This document shows positions 45,113 through 53,570 of a stretch of DNA of 53,570 bases, piece by piece. Below the pieces are notes generated by a model that was not told where the DNA came from, made no database searches, and saw only the letters and a list, made by a program, of their open reading frames with translations. The DNA comes from Nocardioidaceae bacterium (GTDB lineage Bacteria; Actinomycetota; Actinomycetes; Propionibacteriales; Nocardioidaceae). The translations under genes and the position numbers were made by a program. How positions within the stretch are numbered: the first letter of the stretch is position 1; each line of letters begins with the position of its first letter. The stretch is from assembly GCA_030447585.1 (NCBI GenBank), contig JAUJOO010000011.1:45960-99529 (forward strand). The letters run 5' to 3'.

Positions 45113-48100
45113 GACGACGCCCTCGGTGCAGCAGGTCCGACAGGTCGGTGACCAAGGCCGCCGGCGGTGACCACGAGAAGACGCCGTACGGCACGCCGTC
45201 GGCCACCGGAGTCTCCGGCCCGCACATGCCGCGCAGGAAGAGGTAGAGCACCCCACCGAGATGCTGCTCGGGGTCGTAGCCGGGCTGCCGCCAGCGCAGG
45301 TAGCGGTGCAGCGCCACGCAGTACAGCAGCGCCTGCAGAGGGTAGTGCGTGCCGCATCTCGCGCGCCATCGCCTCGGGCCGATAGTCGTACGCCGTGAGC
45401 TGATCGCCCCTGCCGAGCCAGTTCGTCTTGTAGTCGACGACGAGGTAGCGCGGCGTCCCGGTGCCGGCGTCCCGCACCCGCAGAACCGCGTCGATGCTGC
45501 CGGCCAGATAGCCGCGCAGGCTGCGACCGGCGATCAGCGGCACGTCGAGGTCGTCGGCGTACCCCTGGAGGAGGTCGCCGGGCGGGAGGTGGCGGCGTAC
45601 CAGAGCGGCGATCTGGCGCACCTTGCCTCACCAGTCGGGACGTCGCCACCGACCAGTGGCAGCTCGAAGTCGAGCTCGTCAAGCCGATCGGACTTCGCGA
45701 TGTCGACCAGGCGCCGGTTGGCAGCCAGCGGCCCGAGCGGCGTATGCAGCGACGGCAGCAACGCCTGCGCCAGCTCGGCCGGCGGTGTGGCGCCGAACCG
45801 CTCAGAGTCCTCCGCGGCGCCGCCTCCAGCGCCGCGGACAGGTCGGGAGTCGTGAAGTCGGTGCGCTCGGAGCACCGTGTGCACGAGCGTTCCGAACGCC
45901 GCCCCCGACGGCAAGTCCGCCATCGGCGACACCGGGCGGCCCGTGACCGGCGGGCGTCGCCTCCACCTCGGGCCGGTCGGGGGGCTCGTCGGTGATGCCG
46001 GGCGTCTCCGGCTCGCTCACCGCCACCGTCGCACCGGACGCCTCGTGCAGCCCCGCCGTGATCCCGGTGTACGACGTCCGCCGCCACGCCGTGTCGAGCC
46101 GGCGGTCGAAGTCGCGCACCGACATGTCGACCGCCGACCCGTCCGGAGCGGTCAACGGCGCCGTCGCCACCGGACCCGTGACCTCGACGCTCACCAGCCC
46201 ACCCGATGTGGCGGCCAGCGAAGCGAAGCGCTTGCGGGTGCCGTTCTCGTCGGGCAGCGGGACCGAGTCGGGCACCGCTCCCCCGTCGGACCGGTCACCG
46301 AAGAGCAGCCGGTGCAGCGGGGCGCCCGGCGTGTTGTTGGTAGGCGCCCAATGCGCGACGACCTGGAGACCGCGCGCGGGTGAGCGCGACGTACGCCAGC
46401 CGCAGCGACTCCCCCGCCTCCTCCTTGCCGTGGCGTGCCTCGGCGCTCGGCGTACCACGGGCCGGTCGACCCGCCCACGTCGAGCACGCGCTCGTCGTCC
46501 TCGTCGTGCGCGACCGCATCTGCTCCGGATTGCCGCCCACCCAGCGGTCCCAGAGGAACGGCGCGTAGACGACCGGGAACTCCAGCCCTTGGCCCGCCAG
46601 ATCGTCATGACCTGCACCGCCTTGGCGTCGGATTCGAGCCGCCGGCTGCGTTCCTCGTCGATGTCGCCGGCCGCTTCGGCGATCCGGTGCTGGAGCCACT
46701 GCACCAGCGACGACGCCGCCGCCCTCGGTGCGGGCCCGGTGCAGCGCCTGCCCGATGTGTCGCAGGTCGGTGAGGTCGCGCTCACCGTCGTCGCGGCCAG
46801 CAGCTCGCTCCGCCAGCCCGGTGGCGGTCGCCGCCTCCATCAGCGCGGCCACGCCCGTGTCGGTGAGCGTCTCCGCCCAGCGACGCAGCTGGGCGCCGAG
46901 CTCCTCCTGGCGTGGCCCGGTGGCCGTGGCCAAGCTGACGGCGGTCCAGCCGATGAAGCTGGTGAGCGCGGCGTTGCGGGCGAGCCCGGTGCGCTGCGGC
47001 TGCTCCAGCGCGGTGAGCAGGTCGAGCCACTCCGCGCCGCGTCGGAGGCGAAGACCGAGCTGGTCGCCGAGCACGACGGGTACGTCGACCGCGGCCAGCG
47101 CGTCGCGTACGGCGGCGCCGGTGTCGTTGCGCTGCACCAGCACGGCCTGCGTCGGCCGCCTTCCAGCGGGCGGCGTACGCCGTCGCGCTCGACGAGCTCG
47201 GCGCCCGACGCCAGCAGCCGGACGATGTCGGCGGCGACGTCTCGCGCGACGAACGGGCGAACGTTGGCCACCGTGAGCTTGGCCGAGGTCGACTCGTCGA
47301 ACTCTTCGCGGGCACTCGGCGCACGCGCACCGGCGCGCTGACGGGAGCACTGAGCAGGGAGGGCTCGCGGTGCGCGGCGTTGACGTCGTACAGCCGGATG
47401 CGGGGGTCGCCGAGCGCGGCGTCGCCGAGCAGGTGCCGCAACCCGCACCAGCGGCTGGTCGCTGCGCCAGTTGGTGCCGAGCGTCGCCTCGCCCAACGCG
47501 GCCCGCTTGGCCTGCAGGTAGGTGACGATGTCGGCGCCGCGGAAGGCGTAGATCGCTCGCTTCGGGTCACCGACGAGGATCAGGGTGCGGTGGCCGTGGA
47601 AAGCACGCTCCAGGATGTCCCACTGCAGCGGATCGGTGTCTTGGAACTCATCGACCAGCACGAGGATCTGGTAGCGGGCGCGGATGCGCTGACAGGCCTC
47701 CTCGCCGGTGTCCAGCATGAGCGCCGCGCGCAGGTAGGTCAGCAGGTCGTTGTAGTCCATCACCCGCATGGCTCGCTTCCGCTTCGCCACCTCGTCGCGC
47801 GCGCGCTTGGCGAACTCGTAGCGATGCGGGGGCCCCGGCTCGGCGTCGTGCGGCTCGAAAGCCGGCGGGCCGGATCGCCGACGCGCGCCGGCAGCCAACC
47901 CAGCTGCCGCGCCGAACGGCATGGCGTCGGGCGGCAGCGGGCTGTCGTCGCGGCCGTAGTCGGCGACGTAGAGGTCGGTGGCGACGTCAGTGACCAGGTC
48001 GCCGGTGGCTTCGGCGAACGTGACGTCGGAGTCGAGGTCGGCGGCGATGCCCAGCCCGGCCAGCATCTGCGAGCAGAAGCCGTGTGGTGGCGATCGTGGC

Positions 48101-48457
48101 CGGCGTCGAAGTCGGCGACCGCGCTGGCCAGCCGCCGGTGCCGTCGGCGTACCTCGTCGTCGGGCGCGTCGGCCAGTAGGCGCACGACGTCGTCGGTGGA
48201 GCCGCGGGCGGCGGGGTCCGTGAGCGCAGCCGTCACCGCGGTCCGTCGTTCGCGCACTCGCTCGCGGAGCTCGGCCGTGGCAGCCCGGCCGAACGTCACG
48301 AGCATCATCTCGTCCATCCGCGCTGGCCCTCGGCGAGATAGCGCGCAGCCAGGCCGGCGATCGTGTAGGTCTTGCCGGTGCCGGCGCTGGCCTCCAGCAC
48401 CGTCGTCCGTCCGGCAGCGGCTGGTCGGCGCGAAGACGGGAAATCTGCCTCCGTCAT
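45109..48457 (-). CDS. recB: exodeoxyribonuclease V beta subunit (multiple frameshifts)
   Basis: ATG at 48457 overlaps the recC stop (ATGA). Walker A TVLEASAGTGKTYTIAGLAA, then MLVTFGRAATAELRERVR, Walker B ILVLVDEFQDTDPLQWDILE, LILVGDPKRAIYAFRGADIV, ATLGTNWRSDQPLV, AVQVMTIWRAKG and LEFPVVYAPFLWDRW, RLAYVALTRA, and the C-terminal nuclease motif RYLVVDYKTNWLG, ending HRYLRWRQPGYDPEQHLGGV. The frame changes at least eight times. Repaired length is ~1115 residues, normal for the family. It is the 3'-5' helicase and nuclease of RecBCD. Confidence 0.93.
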
Positions 48458-51400
48458 TCGATGACCTCCGCCTCGAGCAGCGGTGTCCAGATCGTGCGGG
48501 CCAGTTGCCCAGCGGGTGCGGCTCGTCGGCGTAGTCGCGTCGGGGTACGCCGGCTCCGCCAGCAGGTCGCCCAGCGTCGTCAGCCGTACTCGCCGGTGGT
48601 CGCCGTCGCCGAACTCACCGTAGGCGTTCTTTCCTGGCCCTTGTTCTCCCACCCCGGGCCGGCGAGGAAGCCCGCCGCGTTGCGGGAGCACGGGTGCCAG
48701 CGGCGCTTGTCGGCATAGGCGCATTGCCTTCTTCTGGCGGCACTGGAAGCGGCCGGGTCAGGCCGAGCCGGTGGAGGGCGACCAGTGCGTCGAGATGTTG
48801 CCGGCGACGTCGGCGGACGGGACCCGTCAAGAACGACCCGATCACCGGATTCTTCCTGTCCCCCGGCCGACTGCGACGGCGCTCCACGTGCGTGCCGGGG
48901 TCGTGTGCGCAGAGGGCGAGCAACTGCAGCCAGGCTCGGATGCGGTGCTTGGCTGACAGCCGCGAGTACTGATGCGCACGACGCGGTCGCCGTACACGCG
49001 CGGCACTGACCCGTCGAGGCGGGTGCCCGACGGCAGAAAGATCGAAACGTCCGCGGTGTTGGGCTCGCCCGCGCGCAGGCCGGTGCTCTTGTCGAGCACG
49101 GCGGCGACGTTGCCGGCGATCGGCTGGCGGACTGAGCCGCCGAGCGTGCCCGGTGGGAGCTCGCCGCGCAGCCGCTCCACCTGCTGGGCGTCGTCGACGG
49201 CCAGGTCGGCGAGGCCGGCTCGCAGCAGCCGGTCACCGACGGCCCACTCCTCCAGCTTGTTGGGGCAGACGGGGGATGGCGCGTCGGACGGCTCGTCCTC
49301 CTCGTCGGCGGTGCGCAGCTCGAAGCCGCTCGCGGCAAAAAGGCGCGGACCGGGTGCTCGAAGAACCGGGATCAGCTTCTCGAGCTCGACCGCGTCGGTC
49401 TGCTGAAGCTCGGGGCAGCGGTCCGTCGAGGAAGGGCCGCGGCTCACTTTGGCCAAGCTGTCGGGCGACGCTGCCGGCGTACGACGCCTTGTCGAAGCTG
49501 AACGGAGCGCTCGCCGCCAGCTCATCGACCGTGAAGTTACGTGGGTCGAACGGCTGCAGCGGATGGCGCACCAGCACTCGGTCCCGGGCCCGGCACCGCG
49601 GCACGCTGGCCGTGCGATCGAGTACGTCGAGCAGCTCGCCGAGCGGGACCGCGGGCGGTCGCTCGGCACCGGTGCGTTCGTCGGCGCCGGTGTAGAGGAT
49701 GACGAGGCGCTCCTTGGCCGCCAAGATCGCGTCGAGGAACAGCTCCTCGCCGGTCCTCCGACCGCCGGTCGCGCTCCCACCCGCGGCGAGCGGGCGAGGA
49801 TGTCGTCACCGTCGATGCTGTTGCATATGGAACACGCCGTCGTCGAGGCCGAGCAGGCAGACGACGCGATGCGGCACCGACCGCATCGGCACCATCGTGC
49901 ACACGGTGAGGTGGCCGGTGCGGAAGTTGGCGCGGGTGGGGCGTCCGCGCAGGCGGTCGCGCAGCAGCGCCCCGTACGTCGGACAAGGTGCGCTCCAGCC
50001 GGGCCGGTTGGGCCAAGGCCAGCGCGTCGGCGGAGCCGTTGCGCCGGCGAGGGTCGCCTTCGCCTGTGTCACCTGCCAGGCGTCCGGGTGGCTCACGATC
50101 GATGAAGCGGTCGACGGCTCCGGTGAGCGCTTGCACCATCCTCGGCGGCTGCTCCTGCCGGAGTGCCGCGAGGGTGGCGTCGAGCCGGTCGAGCAGCTCG
50201 GCGAGCCGGCCGGCGAGGTCGATCTCGGTGCTGTCAATGTCGTCGAGCGGGAGGGCGGTGCCGACCAGGCGGAGGTCCTCCTCATCCATCGCGACGCCGG
50301 CGAGCAGGCGGTCGAGCCCGTGGGACCAGGTGTTCTGCCCGACGCCGATGAGGCCGTAGCCGGCACGGGCCGTGTCGAGCTCCCAGCGGACGCCGGCGCG
50401 GCGTACCCAGTCACCGATACGTTCCAGCGCCTCCTCGTCGAAGCGGAATCGGCGTCGCACCGGCTGCATGGCCGCGAAGTCAAGGATCTCCGAAGCGGTG
50501 AGGCGCGAGTCGGCGAGCTCCAACAGCCTGGCGACGACATCGAGCACCGGGTTGGTCTGTCGCGGTGCGCGAACGGTCGGCCAGCCGGAAGGTGAGCCGG
50601 TGTCCGGGTGCATCTGCGCCGCGGCCGTCGGATCGTCGGAGTCGTCGAGGACTTCGAGCCTTCAGGCTGGCGCTGATCAGCGGCGCGTAGGCGTCGATGT
50701 CGGGGCACATGATGATGATGTCGCGCAGCTCGAGCGTGGGGTCGTCGGAGAGCAGGCCCAGCAACACCTCGCGCAGCACCTCGACTTGCCGGTGGCGGCC
50801 GTGGCAGGCGTGGACTTGCACAGTCATGTCGTCGTCTGCCAAGGCGTGCCAGCCGGGCAGCGCCCGGTCGGCACGCAGGTCGTCTTGCAGCGCATCGAGC
50901 AGCGTGCCGCTGGCCGTTGTCGTGATGGGCAGGTGTTCGTCGGCCGCCGGGCTGGTGTGCGCATGAAGTCGAACGTACATCTCCCGCGCGTCCCGCCCGA
51001 GCGACCGCAGCAGCGGGTGAGCTGCCACTTCGGAGCACGGGTCAGTGCGTCGCGTCGGGTCCTACGGTGGTCCGAGTCGAGACGGTGGTCGAGCTCCTCG
51101 GTGGTCGACTGTCGAGGCCATCCGCAAGCCGCCGCCACAAGCCGTCGGACGGAAACGGCAACCACAGGTGTACATCGCGATGCACAGCCAACGCGTCCAG
51201 TACCACCAGTTGAGCGGTTGTGAGCCTGGCCGCCCGAAGATCGACAACCGCTCGGGGAGTCGACCAGGTCCGGCTCCTGACGCAGTCGCTGGCATGCCGG
51301 GGCAGGCCAACCGCTCCGCCGGACTCGCGGTGTCGATGCGCCCCCGCACGCGACGCCAGCCCGCGCGCCGGCGAGGGTCGCCTTCGCCTGGGTGACCTGC

Positions 51401-53253
51401 CAGGCGTCGCGCGGGCTCACGTCGGTGAAGAGGTCGACGGCTTCGGTGAGCGCTTGCACCCATCCTTCGAGCGGCTGCTCCTGTCGGAGCGCGGCGAGAG
51501 TGGCGTCGAGCCGGTCGAGCAGCTCGGCCAGTCGTCCGACGAGGTCGATCTCGCTGCTGTCGACGTCATCCAGCGGGAGCGCGCTGCCGACCAGGCGGAG
51601 GTCCTCCTCGTCCATCGTCACCCCGGTGAGCAGACGGTCCAGCCCGTGCGCCCAGGTGTTCTGCCCGACGCCGGCGAGGCCGTAGCCGGCCCGCGCCTGT
51701 GCGTCGAGCCCCCAGCGGACGCCAGCGCGGCGTACCCAGTCACCGATGCGTTCGAGTGCCTCCTCGTCGAACCGGAATCGGCGCCGCACCGGCTGCATCG
51801 CCGCCAGGTCGAGAACTTCTGAAGCGGTCAGTCGGGAGTCAGCGAGCTCCAGCAACCTGGCGACGACTTCCAGGACCGGGTTGGTCTGCCGCAACGAGCG
51901 GTCGGCCAGCCGGAAGGTGAGCCGGTGCCCTGGGTGGACCTGCGACGCTGCCGCCGGGTCATCTGCGTCGTCGAGCACCTCGATGCCCAGGCTGGCGCTG
52001 ATCAGCGGGGCGTAGGCGTCGATGTCGGGGCACATGACGATGATGTCGCGCAGCTCGAGCGTCGAGTCGTCGGAGAGCAGCCCGAGCAGCACCTCGCGGA
52101 GCACCTCGACCTGCCGGTGGCGGCCGTGGCAGGCGTGCACTTGCACCGTCGTGTCGCCGTCCGCCATGACGTGTGAGCCGCCGGGTGGCCGGTCGGCACG
52201 CAGGTCGTCTTGCAGTGCGTCGAGCAGCGAGCCGCTGCCGGCGGTCGGTGCGGGCAGATACTCGTCCGTCGCCGGAGTGATGTGTGCGCGAAGCCGAACG
52301 CTCATTTCCCGCGCATCCCGCCCGAGCGACCGCAGCAGCGGGTGAGCCGCCACTTCGGCGGTCGGGTCAGTGCGTCGCGTCGGTACGGCGCCTACGGTGG
52401 TCGAGACTGTCGAGACCACCTCGCCGGTGGTCGAGCCGGCTCCCTCGGTGGTCGCGCCTGTCGAGGCCATCTCGCCCAGCCGCCGCCACAGCCCGTCAGA
52501 CGGAAAAGGGAGCCACAGGTGTACGTCGCGATGCACAGCCAACGCGTCGAGCACCACCAGTTGCGCGGTGGTCAGCCTTGTCGGCCCGAAGATCGACAGC
52601 CGCTCGGGAAGATCCGCGAGGTCCGGCTTTTCCCGCAGTCGTCTGCATGCGGGGTGGAGCCGCTCCGCCGGGCTGTCCGTCCCGATGTGCTGCCTCAGTC
52701 GTCGCCACAGCTCAGGTTGCCAGGCCTGGTCGGCGTCGACCCGGCCGCCGTACCCGTCGGTGTCCTGGCCGGCTCGCCAGTCCGTGATCATGGTCGGGCG
52801 CTCGGCGGCGTACGCCGTGAAGAGGCCGGTGAGCTTCTGCGCAACCGCCATGCGCCGGCCACGGTTGACGCCGCCCTCGACGAGCCCGAGGTGCCGGCCG
52901 AGGGTGCGGCACCAGTCTTCGCCGGCGCAGTCGTCGATGACCTCGAGCAGCGCCCAGGGCAACCGTTCCTCCGCCCACGGATCGTCGTCTGCGCGGACTC
53001 CAGTGGCCGCGACCAGCACCTCACGGACGAGTCGGCTGGGAGGACGGAAGTCGACATTTGCGCAGACCCCGTCCGCCTCGCCGCTTGCTGCTCCCAGCGA
53101 CGCCGACAACGATTGCGCGATCCAGCGCTCCACGCCCTTCGACGGCACCGACACGATGTCGCGCACGAAGGGGTCGGCAGGTAGGTCGCTGAGCGCGTCG
53201 GCGAGCCCTGCCACCAAGCCATCCGCTCGCTCGGCCCGGTGAACATTCAGCAT
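48454..53253 (-). CDS. recC: exodeoxyribonuclease V gamma subunit with internal tandem duplication and frameshifts
   Basis: ATG at 53253. The N-terminal part is intact: LADALSDLPADPFVRDIVSV, KGVERWIAQSLSASLGA, CANVDFRPPSRLVREVL, LSIFGPTRLTTAQLVVLDAL. Mid-protein motifs (CHGRHRQVEVLREVLLGLL, MQPVRRRFRFDEEALERIGD) appear twice because of a ~1.3 kb duplication. The C-terminal hallmarks CLLGLDDGVF and VRHPLQPFDPRNF are present. The span is ~4.8 kb; without one repeat it would be ~3.45 kb (~1150 residues), the normal size. RecC holds the complex together and scans for Chi. As written it cannot be translated whole. Confidence 0.92.
50041..51345 (-). repeat. recC tandem repeat, downstream copy (degraded)
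   Basis: This copy matches 51365-52690 at an offset of about 1324-1349 bp. It covers the segment from SPAERL through AWQVTQAKATLAG. Its reading frame is broken several times (for example LNWWYWTRWLCIAMYTC where the other copy has LTTAQLVVLDALAVHRD), and it has many substitutions. Confidence 0.88.
51365..52690 (-). repeat. recC tandem repeat, upstream copy (in frame)
   Basis: This is the in-frame copy of the duplicated recC segment, continuous with the N-terminal coding part. It contains a Thr/Gly-rich insert (STGATTEGAGSTTGEVVSTV) encoded by GGTGGTCGAG-type repeats. It is about 24 bp longer than the downstream copy because of that insert. Confidence 0.88.
52396..52470. repeat. GGTGGTCGAG-type palindromic repeat inside recC
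   Basis: GGTGGTCGAGACTGTCGAGACCACC (25 bp, arms GGTGGTC/GACCACC; shown here as one element) is followed by GGTGGTCGAGCC and GGTGGTCGCGCCTGTCGAGG variants. A degenerate version lies at 51067-51120 in the other copy. It is translated in frame as a low-complexity linker. Confidence 0.75.
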
Positions 53254-53406
53254 GCCGTCGCCCCATCTGCCCGCTTCATGTGGTGACGATACGACGCGAT
53301 CCCGACACTTTGGAGAGTCCGCCCGGTCGCTGCCTTACCACCGGCTTCGGCGCTCCGACTCATTCACCAGCGAGTGCGGGCTTCCCGCTGACCGGGGTGA
53401 CTTGTG

Positions 53407-53475
53407 GCGCAGTGGCCACCATGCGCAAGGCCGCACACAAAAAGGAAGAGGCCTTGGAGCGCCTCGCCACTGCGC
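53407..53475. repeat. long nested inverted repeat at the right edge
   Basis: The outer arms GCGCAGTGGC (53407-53416) and GCCACTGCGC (53466-53475) are perfect complements. The inner arms CAAGGCC (53426-53432) and GGCCTTG (53450-53456) are also perfect, leaving a 17-nt A-rich loop. It could form a 69-nt hairpin in DNA or RNA. Confidence 0.7.
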
Positions 53476-53570
53476 AATACCGTGCAATGGTGAGCGCGCT
53501 CCCCATACGCCCGCTGCTGCCTCACTCAGTCTCATCATCAGAACGCGTCAACCGCGAAAGCTCGGTATTG
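53421..53570 (+). CDS. possible partial open reading frame running off the window
   Basis: An ATG at 53421 opens a frame with no stop to the end of the window, starting MRKAAHKKEEALERLATAQY. The first part is charged and helical. It overlaps the inverted repeat, has no clear ribosome site, and matches nothing I recognise. It may be chance. Confidence 0.2.
   Translation, partial: MRKAAHKKEEALERLATAQYRAMVSALPIRPLLPHSVSSSERVNRESSVL

Noticed and set aside
43243-53253. AddAB or AdnAB instead of RecBCD
   Set aside because: RecD has its own helicase motifs and HRSQGSQFD tail, RecC has HPLQPF and LLGLDDGVF, and only RecB carries the DYKTN nuclease motif, which fits RecBCD.
1-53570. tRNA or rRNA genes
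   Set aside because: I looked for T-loop motifs and rRNA-like stretches in the gaps and saw none that fold convincingly.
1-53570. Insertion sequences or an integrase defining a genomic island
   Set aside because: No transposase or recombinase motif was recognised on either strand; remnants and TA genes alone do not define an island.

Overview
The window is high-GC, densely coded DNA with GTG starts and many 1-4 nt gene overlaps. It is typical of an actinomycete, and the gene content (adjacent recC-recB-recD, an actinobacterial purL/SCP/purF/purM locus, DUF222-HNH, Lsr2-type DNA binding, LigD-like polymerases) suggests Propionibacteriales, perhaps a Nocardioides-like organism. That placement is inference from gene content; no rRNA or other marker lies in the window.

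Layout. 0.1-4.6 kb: purM, purF, an M20 dipeptidase and a sterol-carrier-like gene on the minus strand, then only the 3' end of purL, which abuts the 3' part of a LuxR regulator reading the other way. 6-15 kb: a secreted LVIVD/DUF11 protein, a LigD-like phosphoesterase-polymerase, a TolB-like propeller protein, a dinB polymerase, an ECF sigma factor with a coupled membrane protein, and a secreted 5'-nucleotidase. 15-31 kb: three NarL-type two-component systems (each with a GTGA stop/start overlap between kinase and regulator), a lipoprotein, several membrane proteins, an ERCC4 nuclease fused to an Lsr2-like DNA-binding tail, a DUF222-HNH protein, an HTH/PIN toxin-antitoxin pair, and a second LVIVD protein with a protease-associated region. 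31-39 kb: a rhodanese, remnants of a BBE oxidoreductase and a VOC protein, an M6 (immune inhibitor A) protease, a sulfite-oxidase-fold oxidoreductase, an AlkD-like protein, a Nudix hydrolase and a second LigD-like polymerase. 39-43 kb: a MazEF-like pair, a NERD-helicase, a vWA remnant, an AbrB/PIN pair and a PIN remnant. 43-53 kb: recD, recB and recC, with recC carrying a ~1.3 kb internal tandem duplication.

How it fits together. Purine synthesis genes occupy the left edge. The rest is rich in DNA-repair functions (DinB, two prim-pols, ERCC4 nuclease, AlkD, NERD helicase, RecBCD) mixed with toxin-antitoxin modules, secreted or envelope proteins, and sensor/regulator pairs that probably monitor the envelope. 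The three intact toxin-antitoxin operons share a leaderless promoter layout: a TANNNT box exactly 6 nt before the ATG.

Quality caution. At least a dozen conserved genes are broken by frameshifts that are nearly all explained by one missing base in a G or C run, and recB/recC/recD carry many. This pattern points to uncorrected homopolymer errors more than to a dozen true pseudogenes. Separately, several genes exist only as C-terminal halves. Two pairs of these meet head-to-head (about 5.09 kb and 32.6 kb), which indicates real deletions or assembly joins.
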